Of a DNA stretch of 64,000 nt, positions 34,177 through 43,138 are shown piece by piece. A program made the position numbers and the translations under genes. The stretch covers positions 248,001-312,000 of the forward strand of contig NZ_JAFMOX010000065.1 in assembly GCF_019049655.1 (NCBI RefSeq), read 5' to 3'. The notes beneath the pieces were generated by a model. It was not told the origin of the DNA. It did no database searches and saw nothing but the letters and a program-made list of their open reading frames with translations. Each line of letters starts with the position of its first letter. Within the stretch, counting starts at the first letter, position 1. Origin of the DNA: Rahnella rivi (GTDB lineage Bacteria; Pseudomonadota; Gammaproteobacteria; Enterobacterales; Enterobacteriaceae).

Positions 34177-35157
34177 TTACTGCGCCAGCATCACGTCGTT
34201 GACGATCTGCTGTGAGGCAACGGCGTCCTGCCTGCTGATGGCATCATTCAGCGCCGGATTGTTTTCGAGTTTTTCGCACAGTTTCAGTAAACGGATCACC
34301 GTGGCGATATTGGTTTCCGCTTCGCGTACCGGATCCAGACCGCTGGCGTCCGGGAAGGTATCGAAGTAATACGCGCCTTTATAGCCGTCACGTTTCATCT
34401 GCAGCAGAAACTCCAGCGTGGCGCGCGGGTTGACCGAGCCGACCATCAGGCCGTCGTCGCGTTTTCCCCAGCCGTCGTTGAGATCAAGCCCCAGCAGGCG
34501 TGAACGGCGTGCCACCATGGCGGCGGCGAATGCCGGAATTTCGTTGGCAAATAACACGTGTGCGAAATCCAGCGTAATGCCTAAGTTCTTGCAACCGGCC
34601 TCTTCAACGGCCAGCAGGCAGGTCGTGGCATTCGGGAAGATGCTGTAAGCCCGCGGTTCGTTGGGTTTGTACTCAATGCTGACGTCGATGTCCGGGGCAT
34701 ATTCCGCCACTTCGCGCACCGCGCCGACCGCGTCTTCCCACATTTTTTTGTAATCGGCCTGGAAGCAGTAATCAAAACCGTCCTGCCCCATCCACAACGT
34801 CATGATGCTGGCACCGAATTCGCGCCCGGCGTCGATGCCGCGTTTAGTGAGTTCAATCGCCTGACGGCGGATCTTAGGGTCCGGGTGGGTGAATGCGCCG
34901 ATTTTGAATTGCGGAGCATCCCAGCGCATTTGCATCCCGTTAACCGCCAGCCCGACTTCCTCGATTTTCTGACGCATCGTCTTGATATCATCGGTCATAT
35001 GCTGCGGATAGTTGAGGTCCAGATGCGTCAATCCTTTAACCGTAGCTGCACGTTCGATCATTTGCAGCACTGAAGGTTTGCCTTTCAGTTCCGGCCAGTA
35101 AAGATAAGCCCCCGAGGCAAACGAGTTCAGACGTGTGGCAAATTTAAGTTCTGACAT
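34177..35157 (-). CDS. Sugar isomerase/epimerase, TIM-barrel family
   Basis: A 326-residue xylose-isomerase-like TIM barrel (AP endonuclease 2 superfamily). Metal and substrate landmarks are GLTHLDLNYPQHM, SIMTLWMGQDGFDY, DVSIEYKPNEPRAYS (likely metal Glu), GITLDFAHVLFA (Asp/His ligands), GLDLNDGWGKRDDGL and GAYYFDTFPDASG. Such enzymes interconvert ketoses and aldoses or epimerise ketoses. The ATG at 35157 follows AAAGGA. It is the first gene of the sugar operon and would act on the imported sugar or its phosphate before or after the PfkB kinase. Confidence 0.83.
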   Translation of the reverse strand: MSELKFATRLNSFASGAYLYWPELKGKPSVLQMIERAATVKGLTHLDLNYPQHMTDDIKTMRQKIEEVGLAVNGMQMRWDAPQFKIGAFTHPDPKIRRQAIELTKRGIDAGREFGASIMTLWMGQDGFDYCFQADYKKMWEDAVGAVREVAEYAPDIDVSIEYKPNEPRAYSIFPNATTCLLAVEEAGCKNLGITLDFAHVLFANEIPAFAAAMVARRSRLLGLDLNDGWGKRDDGLMVGSVNPRATLEFLLQMKRDGYKGAYYFDTFPDASGLDPVREAETNIATVIRLLKLCEKLENNPALNDAISRQDAVASQQIVNDVMLAQ

Positions 35158-35423
35158 GGGGTGTCCTTTAAAATCGATTCGTAATGTACTTTCCCACTTC
35201 ACATTATTTCGTAAAGTAGTGCATTACTATCATCAGGCGAAAAAAGCCGCAAGATCCCCTGCCGGATTTGTGATCAGTTTTGAGAGGTGATTCACGAAAT
35301 AGATGAACAATATGGCTTCGGCATACGCGGACAGGGAATGACTCTGAATACGGCAGCTTTCCCCGCTGAAATAGCAGGAAGGTGATGCTGCGCCCTACAA
35401 ACGCCCGTTTTTTGTGACCTGCT
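35158..35423. other. Divergent regulatory region of the sugar operon and chemoreceptor
   Basis: No gene seen. Next to the sugar operon lie inverted repeats GTAATGTACT (35181-35190) and AGTGCATTAC (35218-35227), an arrangement suitable for RpiR-type binding. A TGTGATCA element at 35269-35276 is only half of a CRP site. Confidence 0.45.
35181..35227. promoter_or_regulatory. Candidate RpiR operator of the sugar operon
   Basis: GTAATGTACT and AGTGCATTAC are inverted copies (one mismatch) separated by 27 bases, beginning 24 bases upstream of the first operon gene. Binding by the operon's own RpiR protein is inferred. Confidence 0.4.
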
Positions 35424-35450
35424 TCAAGTTTCTCCGTTTACTGTCGATAC
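35424..35450 (+). promoter_or_regulatory. FliA (sigma-28) flagellar promoter of the chemoreceptor
   Basis: TCAAGTTT, then 11 bases, then GTCGATAC. The sigma-28 consensus is TAAAGTTT-N11-GCCGATAA, so spacing is exact and 12 of 16 positions match. It lies 33 bases before the chemoreceptor start codon. Confidence 0.72.
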
Positions 35451-35483
35451 CCAGATCTTAAGATTCCTTTCAGGGAAATGCCC

Positions 35484-37271
35484 ATGCTTAAGACCCTTCG
35501 TTCGCGCATCATCGTGGCCTGCATCTCGATTGTGATTTGCTCGCTGGCTATCAATACGTTCCTCAGTTACACCGTCGCCAATAAATACAACAGTCAGGCG
35601 ACAGACAGCACGCTGAACGCGCTGACATCAAGCCATACGCAAGGGATCAGCGAATGGGTCAGCGCCAAAACGCAGATGATTGTTTCACTGCAACCCGTGG
35701 CGCTGACGGCGGATCCGATACCGGTAATGAAGCAGATCGCAACGGCGGGAAACTTCGCCAACGTCTACGTCGGCTACGCCAATAAAACCGCCAAATTCTC
35801 CGATCCGACCGGCGTACCCGCCGATTACGATCCGACAGGCCGCCCCTGGTACAAACAGGCCGAAAGCGCCGGACGTCCGGTGGTCACCCCGCCGTACATC
35901 GATGCGGGCACCGGCAATCTGGTGGTGACTTTCGCGGTGCCGGTGATGGAAAACGGCGCGCTGAAAGCGATTGTGGCGGGGGACGTTTCCATGGACAGCG
36001 TGGTCAATAACGTCAATACCATTCACCCGACGCCGGAAAGCTTCGGCATGCTGGTGGACAGTGCCGGCACCATCATCGCGCATCCCGATGCAAAACTGGC
36101 GCTGAAACCCTTCACTTCTCTGGCGGAAGGCGTGGATCTGCCACGGCTGTTTGCCGCCAGCGCGCCGTCGGATATTCGCATGAACAAGGCGGTAAAACGC
36201 GTCCGCGCCCTGCCGGTTGCAGGTACGGACTGGTTTACGCTGGTCATTGAAGACAAGAAAGAATCGACGGCAGGCATGCGATCCCTGCTGACCTCCTCGG
36301 TGATTGCGCTGATGGTGATTGTGCTGCTGTCGGCGGCGGTTATTGGCCTTATCATCACCAAAGCGTTTCGTCGCCTGTCTGCCGTGCGCGATACGCTCAA
36401 CGCCATCAGCTCCGGCGAAGACGATCTGACGCAGCGCTTACCGACCGACGGCCATGACGAAGTCACGCAAATTGCACATGCGTTTAATACCTTCGTCGAT
36501 AAGCTCAGCAACGTGATGGCTGAAATCCGCACCACCAGCGAATGGGTAAAAGTGGCGGCGGATGAAATTGCGGCCGGGAATAACGATCTGTCCGGCAGAA
36601 CGGAATCCGCAGCGGCCAGCTTGCAACAGACGGCGGCGTCACTTGAGCAGATCACCGCGACCGTCTCTCAGTCCGCCAGTTCGGCCAGACAGGCCAGCGA
36701 GACGGCCAAATCGGCATCGGAAGCGGCGTCACGCGGTGACATCGTGGTGAACAAAGTCATGACGACAATGGAGAGCATTGAAAGCGCATCATCGAAAATC
36801 GGTGACATCACCGGGGTTATCGACGGCATCGCGTTCCAGACCAATATTCTGGCGCTCAACGCGGCGGTGGAAGCCGCACGGGCAGGCGAACAGGGGCGCG
36901 GTTTTGCCGTGGTCGCCAGCGAAGTGCGCAGCCTGGCACAGCGCAGCGCGCAGGCAGCGAAAGAGATCAAAGGGCTGATCGAATCCACCGTCAGCAGCGT
37001 GGCGTCCGGCTCTGCGCAGGTTCGTCTGGCAAGCAGCAGCATGAGCGAGATTGTCAGCAACGTGTCTAACGTCAGCAGCGTGATGCTCGACATCACCCAT
37101 GCCTCCGAAGAACAGATGCAAAGTATTCACGAGATTAACCGCGCCATCACACAGCTGGACGGCATGGTGCAGCAGAACGCCGCGATGGTTCAGGAATCTG
37201 CCGGTGCCGCCTCTGCCTTGCAGCAACAGGCAACCGGACTGGCGGTCGCGGTCGGGCATTTCAGGGTCTGA
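35484..37271 (+). CDS. Methyl-accepting chemotaxis protein
   Basis: A 595-residue transmembrane chemoreceptor. TM1 is at residues about 8-30, then a periplasmic dCache-type sensor (DPTGRPWYKQAESAGRPVVT, PPYIDAGTGNLVVTFAVPV), TM2 near 275-297, a HAMP domain (FRRLSAVRDTLNAISSGEDD), and the signalling hairpin GIAFQTNILALNAAVEAARA followed by GEQGRGFAVVASEVRSLAQR. There is no CheR-tethering NWETF-type pentapeptide at the C-terminus. The ATG at 35484 is used because AGGG is eight bases upstream; an ATG two codons earlier is too close. dCache domains often bind amino acids or carboxylates; the ligand is unknown. The FliA-type promoter ties it to flagellar expression. Confidence 0.93.
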   Translation: MLKTLRSRIIVACISIVICSLAINTFLSYTVANKYNSQATDSTLNALTSSHTQGISEWVSAKTQMIVSLQPVALTADPIPVMKQIATAGNFANVYVGYANKTAKFSDPTGVPADYDPTGRPWYKQAESAGRPVVTPPYIDAGTGNLVVTFAVPVMENGALKAIVAGDVSMDSVVNNVNTIHPTPESFGMLVDSAGTIIAHPDAKLALKPFTSLAEGVDLPRLFAASAPSDIRMNKAVKRVRALPVAGTDWFTLVIEDKKESTAGMRSLLTSSVIALMVIVLLSAAVIGLIITKAFRRLSAVRDTLNAISSGEDDLTQRLPTDGHDEVTQIAHAFNTFVDKLSNVMAEIRTTSEWVKVAADEIAAGNNDLSGRTESAAASLQQTAASLEQITATVSQSASSARQASETAKSASEAASRGDIVVNKVMTTMESIESASSKIGDITGVIDGIAFQTNILALNAAVEAARAGEQGRGFAVVASEVRSLAQRSAQAAKEIKGLIESTVSSVASGSAQVRLASSSMSEIVSNVSNVSSVMLDITHASEEQMQSIHEINRAITQLDGMVQQNAAMVQESAGAASALQQQATGLAVAVGHFRV

Positions 37272-37301
37272 TCACGCCGCCTGACTGAAACGTTCATCAC
37301 C

Positions 37302-37330
37302 GCCCCCGGACCTCATCCTCCGGGGGCTTT
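37302..37330 (+). terminator. Terminator after the chemoreceptor gene
   Basis: GCCCCCGGA and TCCGGGGGC form a 9-base stem with an 8-base loop, followed by TTTCC. Confidence 0.6.
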
Positions 37331-37447
37331 CCTTCTCCGCACTCCTCAGGTTATTCCCGCCGGCCTCAGATTTGGGTTATGTCTGTTTTATGCTAGGATT
37401 ATGTCAGGAATATATAAAAACAGCGTCTAACCTTTGAGGAATAAGGA

Positions 37448-38230
37448 ATGAAGTACCCCATTGAGTTTCGATGGACTCAAAAACATGAGGATTATTGTTT
37501 ACGACATAAGGTCCATCTTAAATTCCCGGAAATGGTGGAAGGGATATATAAAAAGAGAAATATATTCCTTTTTAAAAAAGGGGAGAAAATAAAATTTAAC
37601 GCGGATGTTTGGGTCGAAGAATATGCCGCCATGCCGCGGAAAAGTTTCTGTTCGATGGGCGCCTATTCCTACGCGTGCAGTAAATTACCTAATAACCTCA
37701 CCACCGGGCGATTTTGCAGCCTGGCGGCAGGCGTGCGGATTATGGGGCCACAACACCCCATACACCGGTTCACGACCAGTCCGCTGACGTATCATGATTT
37801 CTTCTCGAAGGTGGCGCAGGAGCAATTCGGGGAAACGCTGAACATTGCGGGGTTCGACTATATGCCGCCCGCAACGGTATTAGGTCATGATGTCTGGGTG
37901 GGGGAACACGCCGTATTAAAAGGCGGTATCACTATCGGTAATGGCGCCATCGTTGCGGCCAATGCAGTGGTCACCGGCGATGTACCGCCTTACGCCATCG
38001 TCGGCGGTATTCCGGCTAAGATTATTAAATACCGCTTTGCGCCAGACATCATCGAGCGCCTTCAGGCAATGGAATGGTGGGATTATAAAATTACCGATCT
38101 GCCGGATGTCACTCAGTCCGATGACATTCTTTATTTCATCCAACAGATGGAAGAAAAAATAGCCCGTGGTGAAATAAGTAAACATCAGTATAAAATCATG
38201 AATATCGCGCAGGAACTGGCGAGGCTATAA
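37448..38230 (+). CDS. CatB-like hexapeptide-repeat acetyltransferase
   Basis: A 260-residue left-handed beta-helix acyltransferase of the xenobiotic (CatB/Vat) and capsule-modifying group. The catalytic His region is RIMGPQHPIHRFTTSPL. Hexapeptide coils include VLGHDVWVGEHAVLKGGITI and NGAIVAANAVVTGDVPPYAI, ending in the acetyl-CoA-loop signature VGGIPAKIIKYRF. The first 55 codons are Lys-rich and visibly AT-richer than the rest. It is a single gene flanked by unrelated genes. It could acetylate a surface saccharide or a small molecule; antibiotic resistance cannot be inferred from sequence alone. Confidence 0.85.
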   Translation: MKYPIEFRWTQKHEDYCLRHKVHLKFPEMVEGIYKKRNIFLFKKGEKIKFNADVWVEEYAAMPRKSFCSMGAYSYACSKLPNNLTTGRFCSLAAGVRIMGPQHPIHRFTTSPLTYHDFFSKVAQEQFGETLNIAGFDYMPPATVLGHDVWVGEHAVLKGGITIGNGAIVAANAVVTGDVPPYAIVGGIPAKIIKYRFAPDIIERLQAMEWWDYKITDLPDVTQSDDILYFIQQMEEKIARGEISKHQYKIMNIAQELARL

Positions 38231-38391
38231 AAACAGCAAGACTTTCATTGCATCTGTTTCAGACCATTCCTCAAAGCCGGTGATTTTTAATCCCTCAATC
38301 CCGGCTTCTCAACATCATTTTGCGTACGTTAAAGGCCCGGTAAATAGCCTTGCCGAAGGGGTTGCCCGTTCTCATTAACCGGCAACCGGCT

Positions 38392-39549
38392 TCAGGCTTT
38401 AAGTTCCCGTTCCACCAGAGTCGTCAGCACGCTGATGCCCAGTGGAATGATGTCATCGTTAAAATCATAACGCGGGCTGTGCAGCGAAGCGGAAGGCGTG
38501 GCGCCATCAGCGCCCAGCCAGAAGTAGGCGCCCGGACAGGCTTCGAGCAAATAGGCAAAATCTTCAGCGGCCATCGAAGGGGCATTGTTGAAATGCACCT
38601 GGGTGATGCCCGGCGTGTTTTCAGCCGCATCACGTAAAATCACCGCCTGCGCCGGATGGTTTTGCGTGACCGGATAACCAAACTCCCAGCGCACTTCACC
38701 TTTCACACCGTACGGCTGCGGCACGGCGTTGACGTATTCTTCGATCAACCGCCAGCAGGTTTCTCGCGTCGCGCGGCTCAGGCAGCGCAGCGTGCCGGAC
38801 ATGTGCAACGTTTCGGGAATGACGTTGATGGCTTCGCCCGCCTGAAGCTGCGTCAGGCTGATCACCGTCTGTTCCAGCGGCGACAGACGACGAGAAATCA
38901 GACTTTGCAGTGAGAGGATAAGCTGAGCGCCCGCCACCACCGGATCGGCCCCCAGTTCAGGCATCGCCGCGTGACAGCCTTTTCCGGTCAGCGTGATGTA
39001 GAAGTTATCCTGCGAGGCCATCATCGGTCCCTGACTGACCGCGACTTCCCCGACCGGCAATCCCGGCCAGTTGTGCAGCGCGTAAACCGCCTGCATCGGA
39101 AAACGTTCAAACAGCCCTTCTTTCACCATCATCTCACCGCCGCCGACGTTCTCTTCCGCGGGCTGAAAAATGAAATGTACGGTGCCGCGAAAATGCCGGT
39201 TTTCACTCAAATGGCGCGCCGCACCGAGCAAAATAGCGGTATGACCATCGTGGCCACAGGCGTGCATCAGTCCGGGGTTTTGCGAGATGTGTTCGAAATC
39301 GTTCAGTTCCTGAATCGGCAAGGCATCGATGTCAGCACGCAAACCAATGGACGGACCTTCGCCATTGCGCAGCGTCGCCACAATGCCGGTTTCGGCAATT
39401 CCGGTATGCACATCAAGGCCGAACGACAACAACAATTCGCCGATGATTTTCGACGTGCCGTACTCTTTCAGACCAAGCTCCGGGCGGGTATGGAAATCCC
39501 TGCGCCAGATTTTCGCCTGTTCAATAATTTCTGGGGAAATGACTGCCAT
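38392..39549 (-). CDS. M20-family amidohydrolase (HipO/IAA-amino-acid hydrolase-like)
   Basis: A 385-residue metallopeptidase-type amidohydrolase. The metal-site motifs are GLRADIDALPIQE, HACGHDGHTAILLGAA (dinuclear metal site), FQPAEENVGGGEMMV (catalytic Glu-Glu) and MAAEDFAYLLEACPGAYFWL. It would release an amino acid from an N-acyl conjugate such as hippurate or an indole-acetyl amino acid. GAGG precedes the ATG at 39549. No transporter or regulator is adjacent on its strand, so the natural substrate is open. Confidence 0.9.
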   Translation of the reverse strand: MAVISPEIIEQAKIWRRDFHTRPELGLKEYGTSKIIGELLLSFGLDVHTGIAETGIVATLRNGEGPSIGLRADIDALPIQELNDFEHISQNPGLMHACGHDGHTAILLGAARHLSENRHFRGTVHFIFQPAEENVGGGEMMVKEGLFERFPMQAVYALHNWPGLPVGEVAVSQGPMMASQDNFYITLTGKGCHAAMPELGADPVVAGAQLILSLQSLISRRLSPLEQTVISLTQLQAGEAINVIPETLHMSGTLRCLSRATRETCWRLIEEYVNAVPQPYGVKGEVRWEFGYPVTQNHPAQAVILRDAAENTPGITQVHFNNAPSMAAEDFAYLLEACPGAYFWLGADGATPSASLHSPRYDFNDDIIPLGISVLTTLVERELKA

Positions 39550-39782
39550 AGATCCTCTGTACTGACCTGAATTCATGCCGTTGAGATTCGCTCATCAGCC
39601 ATTTGCTGGTTCAAAGTATCACATTCGCGGGCGAACGCAGAAAGGTGAAATTCGGCCTTTCATCGAACTCACGCCCTGAGAGAATTTTAGTGCATTAACC
39701 GCAGGATAAATGCCGGATTGGGGTAGACGTGTCAGCCGCAAACATAGACCATAAGCCATCAATAATGGTTACCGGGGCTCCA

Positions 39783-41408
39783 ATGAGCGACTCGCCGCAT
39801 CCCGTGCGTAAGCACCCCATGAAACTCAGCACCTCCGTCAGCCTGATGTTAAGCGCCGTGATTATTTCCGTGCTGCTGGTCGTGCATCTGCTGTATTTCG
39901 TTCAGGTCAGCGACACCGCGCGCGATGGTGTGAAAGATAAGGCGCTGGCCGTGGCCCGCACGCTGGCGGATGTGCCCGAAATCAGGCACGCCCTCACCCT
40001 GCCGCCGGACAGCGGAATCATTCAGCCGATCGCCAGTGCGGTGCAAAAAAGAAACGACCTGCTGTTTGTGGTGGTCACCAATATGGACGGCATCCGTTAT
40101 TCACACCCCAATCCGGACGTGATCAATCACCATTTTATCGGTAACGACATCGATCCTGCGTTGCTGGGCAAAGAGAATGTCTCCATCAATAAAGGGACGC
40201 TGGACAAAGCGTTGCGGATATTTACGCCCGTCTTTGATGATAATCATCACCAGATTGGCGTGGTGGCGATCGGCATCTCGCTGGTAAATGTGACCGAGCA
40301 GGTTGATAAAAGTCGCTGGAGTATTCTGTGGACGGTGCTGTTCGGCATGATGGTCGGCGCACTGGGCACCTGGATTTTAGTGAAAATGCTCAAGCGTATT
40401 TTGTTCGGGCTTGAGCCTTACGAGATTTCGACGCTCTTTGAGCAGCGTCAGGCGATGCTGCAGTCGATCAAAGAAGGCGTGATCGCCATCGATGATCGTG
40501 CACAGGTGACCCTGATCAATCAGGAAGCCCGGCAGATGTTTCTGGAAACCGGCACGGAGATCAACCCCCGCCCTGAGCACAATCAGCCGCCGCAACCGCT
40601 TATCGCCACCCTTTGCGATGTGATGCGAAGCGGGATTGCCCGCCGCGATGAAGAGATCAATTTTAAAGGCCGTTTTCTGCTGAGCAACACGGTTCCCGTG
40701 CGCAGCAATGACGTTATTATTGGCGCCATCTGTACCTTCAGGGATAAGACCGAGGTCAGCCAGTTGATGCAGCGCCTGAGCGGCATGGTAAACTACGCCG
40801 ATTCGCTGCGTGAACGCTCACACGAATTCATGAATAAGCTGCATGTTATTCTCGGGCTGCTGCACATGAAAAGCTACACGCAACTTGAAGATTACATTCT
40901 CAAAACGGCCAATAACTATCAGGCGGAAATTGGCTCCTTACTGTTGAAAATCAAATCACCGGTGATTGCGGGTTTCCTGTTAAGTAAGATTAACCGCGCT
41001 TCAGATACGCGCCATCTGCTGACGCTGAGTGATGACAGTTTTTTACCCGATAACACCAATGAGAATCAGGTCGCGGCGCTTATCACCGTGCTGGGTAATT
41101 TGATTGAAAATGCGCTGGATGCCCTTGCCGGGCAGGCCGATGGCGAAGTCAGCGTGTTACTGCATTATCAGAATGGCTGGCTGGCCTGCGTGGTCAGCGA
41201 CGATGGCCCCGGTATCCCGCCAGATAAACTGGAGGCCATTTTTGAAAAAGGATTCTCGTCGAAAGGCGAAGAGCGCGGCGTCGGGTTATTCCTGGCAAAA
41301 CAACAATTAGAAAACCTTGGCGGAACGATTGCCGTTGAGTCTGAACCCGACGTTTATACTCAATTTTTTGTTCAACTTCCGTGGGATGGTGAGAGGAAAA
41401 CTGCATGA
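39783..41408 (+). CDS. dcuS: DcuS-type C4-dicarboxylate sensor histidine kinase
   Basis: A 541-residue membrane sensor kinase, orthologous to E. coli DcuS (543). It has TM1 (residues about 20-42), a periplasmic PASp domain with ligand residues in IRYSHP and LRIFTPVFDDNH, and TM2 (about 180-200). A cytoplasmic PAS domain starts at FGLEPYEISTLFEQRQAMLQ. The phosphoacceptor His is in LRERSHEFMNKLHVILGLLH, and the kinase domain has NLIENALDAL, DDGPGIPPD and GVGLFLAKQQ. It senses external fumarate, succinate or malate in E. coli. The ATG at 39783 is chosen from homologous length. It overlaps the response-regulator gene by four bases. Confidence 0.93.
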   Translation: MSDSPHPVRKHPMKLSTSVSLMLSAVIISVLLVVHLLYFVQVSDTARDGVKDKALAVARTLADVPEIRHALTLPPDSGIIQPIASAVQKRNDLLFVVVTNMDGIRYSHPNPDVINHHFIGNDIDPALLGKENVSINKGTLDKALRIFTPVFDDNHHQIGVVAIGISLVNVTEQVDKSRWSILWTVLFGMMVGALGTWILVKMLKRILFGLEPYEISTLFEQRQAMLQSIKEGVIAIDDRAQVTLINQEARQMFLETGTEINPRPEHNQPPQPLIATLCDVMRSGIARRDEEINFKGRFLLSNTVPVRSNDVIIGAICTFRDKTEVSQLMQRLSGMVNYADSLRERSHEFMNKLHVILGLLHMKSYTQLEDYILKTANNYQAEIGSLLLKIKSPVIAGFLLSKINRASDTRHLLTLSDDSFLPDNTNENQVAALITVLGNLIENALDALAGQADGEVSVLLHYQNGWLACVVSDDGPGIPPDKLEAIFEKGFSSKGEERGVGLFLAKQQLENLGGTIAVESEPDVYTQFFVQLPWDGERKTA

Positions 41409-42124
41409 TCAATGTGCTGGTAGTCGATGATGACGCCATGGTCGCAGAGCTCAATCGCTGCTACGTGGGCCAGATCGCCGGGTTTACGTGCTGCGGAACA
41501 GCCTCGACGTTACAGCAGGCCAAAGAGATGGTACTCAACAGCCAGTTGCCGATCGACCTGATCCTGCTGGATGTGTATATGCAGCAGGATAACGGGTTAG
41601 ATCTGCTGCCGGAGCTGAGAAATGCCCGACGCCCGGTGGATGTGATTGTCATTTCTTCCGCCGCCGACGCGAACACCATCAAGAAATCGCTGAACTACGG
41701 CGTGGTGGATTACCTGATTAAGCCGTTCCAGTTCTCCCGCTTTGAAGAGGCGCTGACCGGCTGGCAGCAGAAGAAAGCGCTGATGGATAATCAGCAATAT
41801 TACGAGCAGTCGGACGTTGACCGGTTAATTCACGGCAACAACCCGGCGACGGCGGACACCAAAAAACTGCCAAAAGGTTTAACGCCGCAAACGCTGCGCA
41901 CCCTGTGCCTGTGGATTGATGCCCATCCTGATACGGAATTCTCAACGGATGAGCTGGCGCACTCGGTGAATATTTCGCGCGTTTCCTGCCGTAAATATCT
42001 CATCTGGCTGGCGGACAGTCATATTTTGTTCACCAGCATTCACTACGGGGTGACAGGCCGGCCGGTGTATCGCTACCGGCTGCAGGCGGAACACTATTCG
42101 TTGTTAAAACAATACTGTCAGTAA
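41405..42124 (+). CDS. dcuR: DcuR-type response regulator
   Basis: A 239-residue response regulator, the same length as E. coli DcuR. The receiver domain starts INVLVVDDDAMVAELNR with the phospho-Asp in DLILLDVYMQQDNGLDLLPE and the conserved Lys in DYLIKPFQFSRF. The C-terminal HTH contains FSTDELAHSVNISRVSCRKY. It is coupled to dcuS by ATGA overlap. Expected targets are the neighbouring dicarboxylate genes (fumarase, transporter, flavoprotein reductase), as E. coli DcuSR controls dcuB, fumB and frdABCD. Its stop overlaps the convergent apbE-like stop by seven bases. Confidence 0.93.
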   Translation: MINVLVVDDDAMVAELNRCYVGQIAGFTCCGTASTLQQAKEMVLNSQLPIDLILLDVYMQQDNGLDLLPELRNARRPVDVIVISSAADANTIKKSLNYGVVDYLIKPFQFSRFEEALTGWQQKKALMDNQQYYEQSDVDRLIHGNNPATADTKKLPKGLTPQTLRTLCLWIDAHPDTEFSTDELAHSVNISRVSCRKYLIWLADSHILFTSIHYGVTGRPVYRYRLQAEHYSLLKQYCQ

Positions 42125-43077
42125 AGGGTGCGGAAACTGTTATCCAGCAGCGTGAAGGTAAACTGACGCTGTGAAGAGAAAATCACCTGCTGATCTTTGG
42201 TGACAAAAATGGCCTCGATCTGCGGAATATTTTTCAGGCAGGCGAGGCTTTTTTCGACGCCCATGCCGTACAGCAGCGTGGTGTAGATGTCGCCGTCGAT
42301 CGAATCATCCGAAATGACGGTCACACTGAGCAGTTCGTTATCCAGCGGATAGCCGGTTTTAGGATCGAGGATGTGATGGTAGCGCTGCCCCTCAGATTCA
42401 AAATAACGTTCGTAAATACCGGACGTCACCACCGATTTTCCCTTCACGTTAATCACACCAACCAGCGCATCAGGCGTTGAAAATGGCTTTTTTAGCCCTA
42501 TCGCCCAGGCCCCTTCGGCACCCGCGCCCAGCGTCTGCACATTTCCCCCCAGATTGATCAGCGCATCCGTGACCTTTTCCTGATGCAGATAATCTCTCAC
42601 GACGTCGGCGATATACCCCTTGGCAATCGCCCCGAGGTCAATTTCCATTCCGGCTTTTTGCAAAAAAACTGAGCGTGAGGGCTCATCGAGAATGACGTCA
42701 TCCGGATCGGTCAGCGCAAGCAGCGCCTGCAGATCGCTGGCGTCAGGCACGCTGTGGCCGCTGAAGCCAATTTTCCAGCGTTTCACCAGCGGGCCGATGG
42801 TGAAGTTGAAACTGCTTTCCGGCAGCTGGCTGACCGCTTTGGCGCAACGGATCAAATCAAACACAGGCGCGCTGACCACCACCGCATGGCTGCCCGCCGC
42901 GTGGTTGATTGCCATGACGTCTGAATCTTGCCGGTTAACCGTGAAGATATTTTCCTGCTGTTTAATAAGGCGGAAAACGCGCGACGCCAGCCCCTCATTA
43001 TGATCAAACAGCTTGAGAAGAATGGGTGAGCCCATCAAAACAGCGGAATAAGCATAAATACGGGTGTCTGGCGTCAT
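42118..43077 (-). CDS. apbE: FAD:protein FMN transferase (ApbE family)
   Basis: A 319-residue flavin transferase that attaches FMN to a Thr or Ser of target proteins. Landmarks are an N-terminal fold with SQLPESSFNFTIGPLVKRWK, EIDLGAIAKGYIADVVRDYL, DALINLGGNVQTLG and the C-terminal HHILDPKTGYPLDN and SDDSIDGDIYTTLLYGMG (Mg2+-binding). It lacks the lipoprotein signal of many ApbE proteins and so should be cytoplasmic. It lies 62 bases downstream of the fumarate-reductase-like gene, whose FMN-binding domain carries the ApbE target motif. That makes it the likely dedicated maturase. Confidence 0.9.
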   Translation of the reverse strand: MTPDTRIYAYSAVLMGSPILLKLFDHNEGLASRVFRLIKQQENIFTVNRQDSDVMAINHAAGSHAVVVSAPVFDLIRCAKAVSQLPESSFNFTIGPLVKRWKIGFSGHSVPDASDLQALLALTDPDDVILDEPSRSVFLQKAGMEIDLGAIAKGYIADVVRDYLHQEKVTDALINLGGNVQTLGAGAEGAWAIGLKKPFSTPDALVGVINVKGKSVVTSGIYERYFESEGQRYHHILDPKTGYPLDNELLSVTVISDDSIDGDIYTTLLYGMGVEKSLACLKNIPQIEAIFVTKDQQVIFSSQRQFTFTLLDNSFRTLY

Positions 43078-43138
43078 AGAAAATACCTGAACTTAAGGGG
43101 GAAACCTGCGCCGCAGCGAACGACGCAGGAAGATACCG

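Noticed and set aside
35269..35290. CRP-like site TGTGATCA upstream of the sugar operon
   Set aside because: Only one half site matches; the second half lacks TCACA.
38360..38387. Inverted repeat GGTTGCC/GGCAACC after the M20 gene as terminator
   Set aside because: No T-run on the minus strand and one mismatch in the stem; not called.
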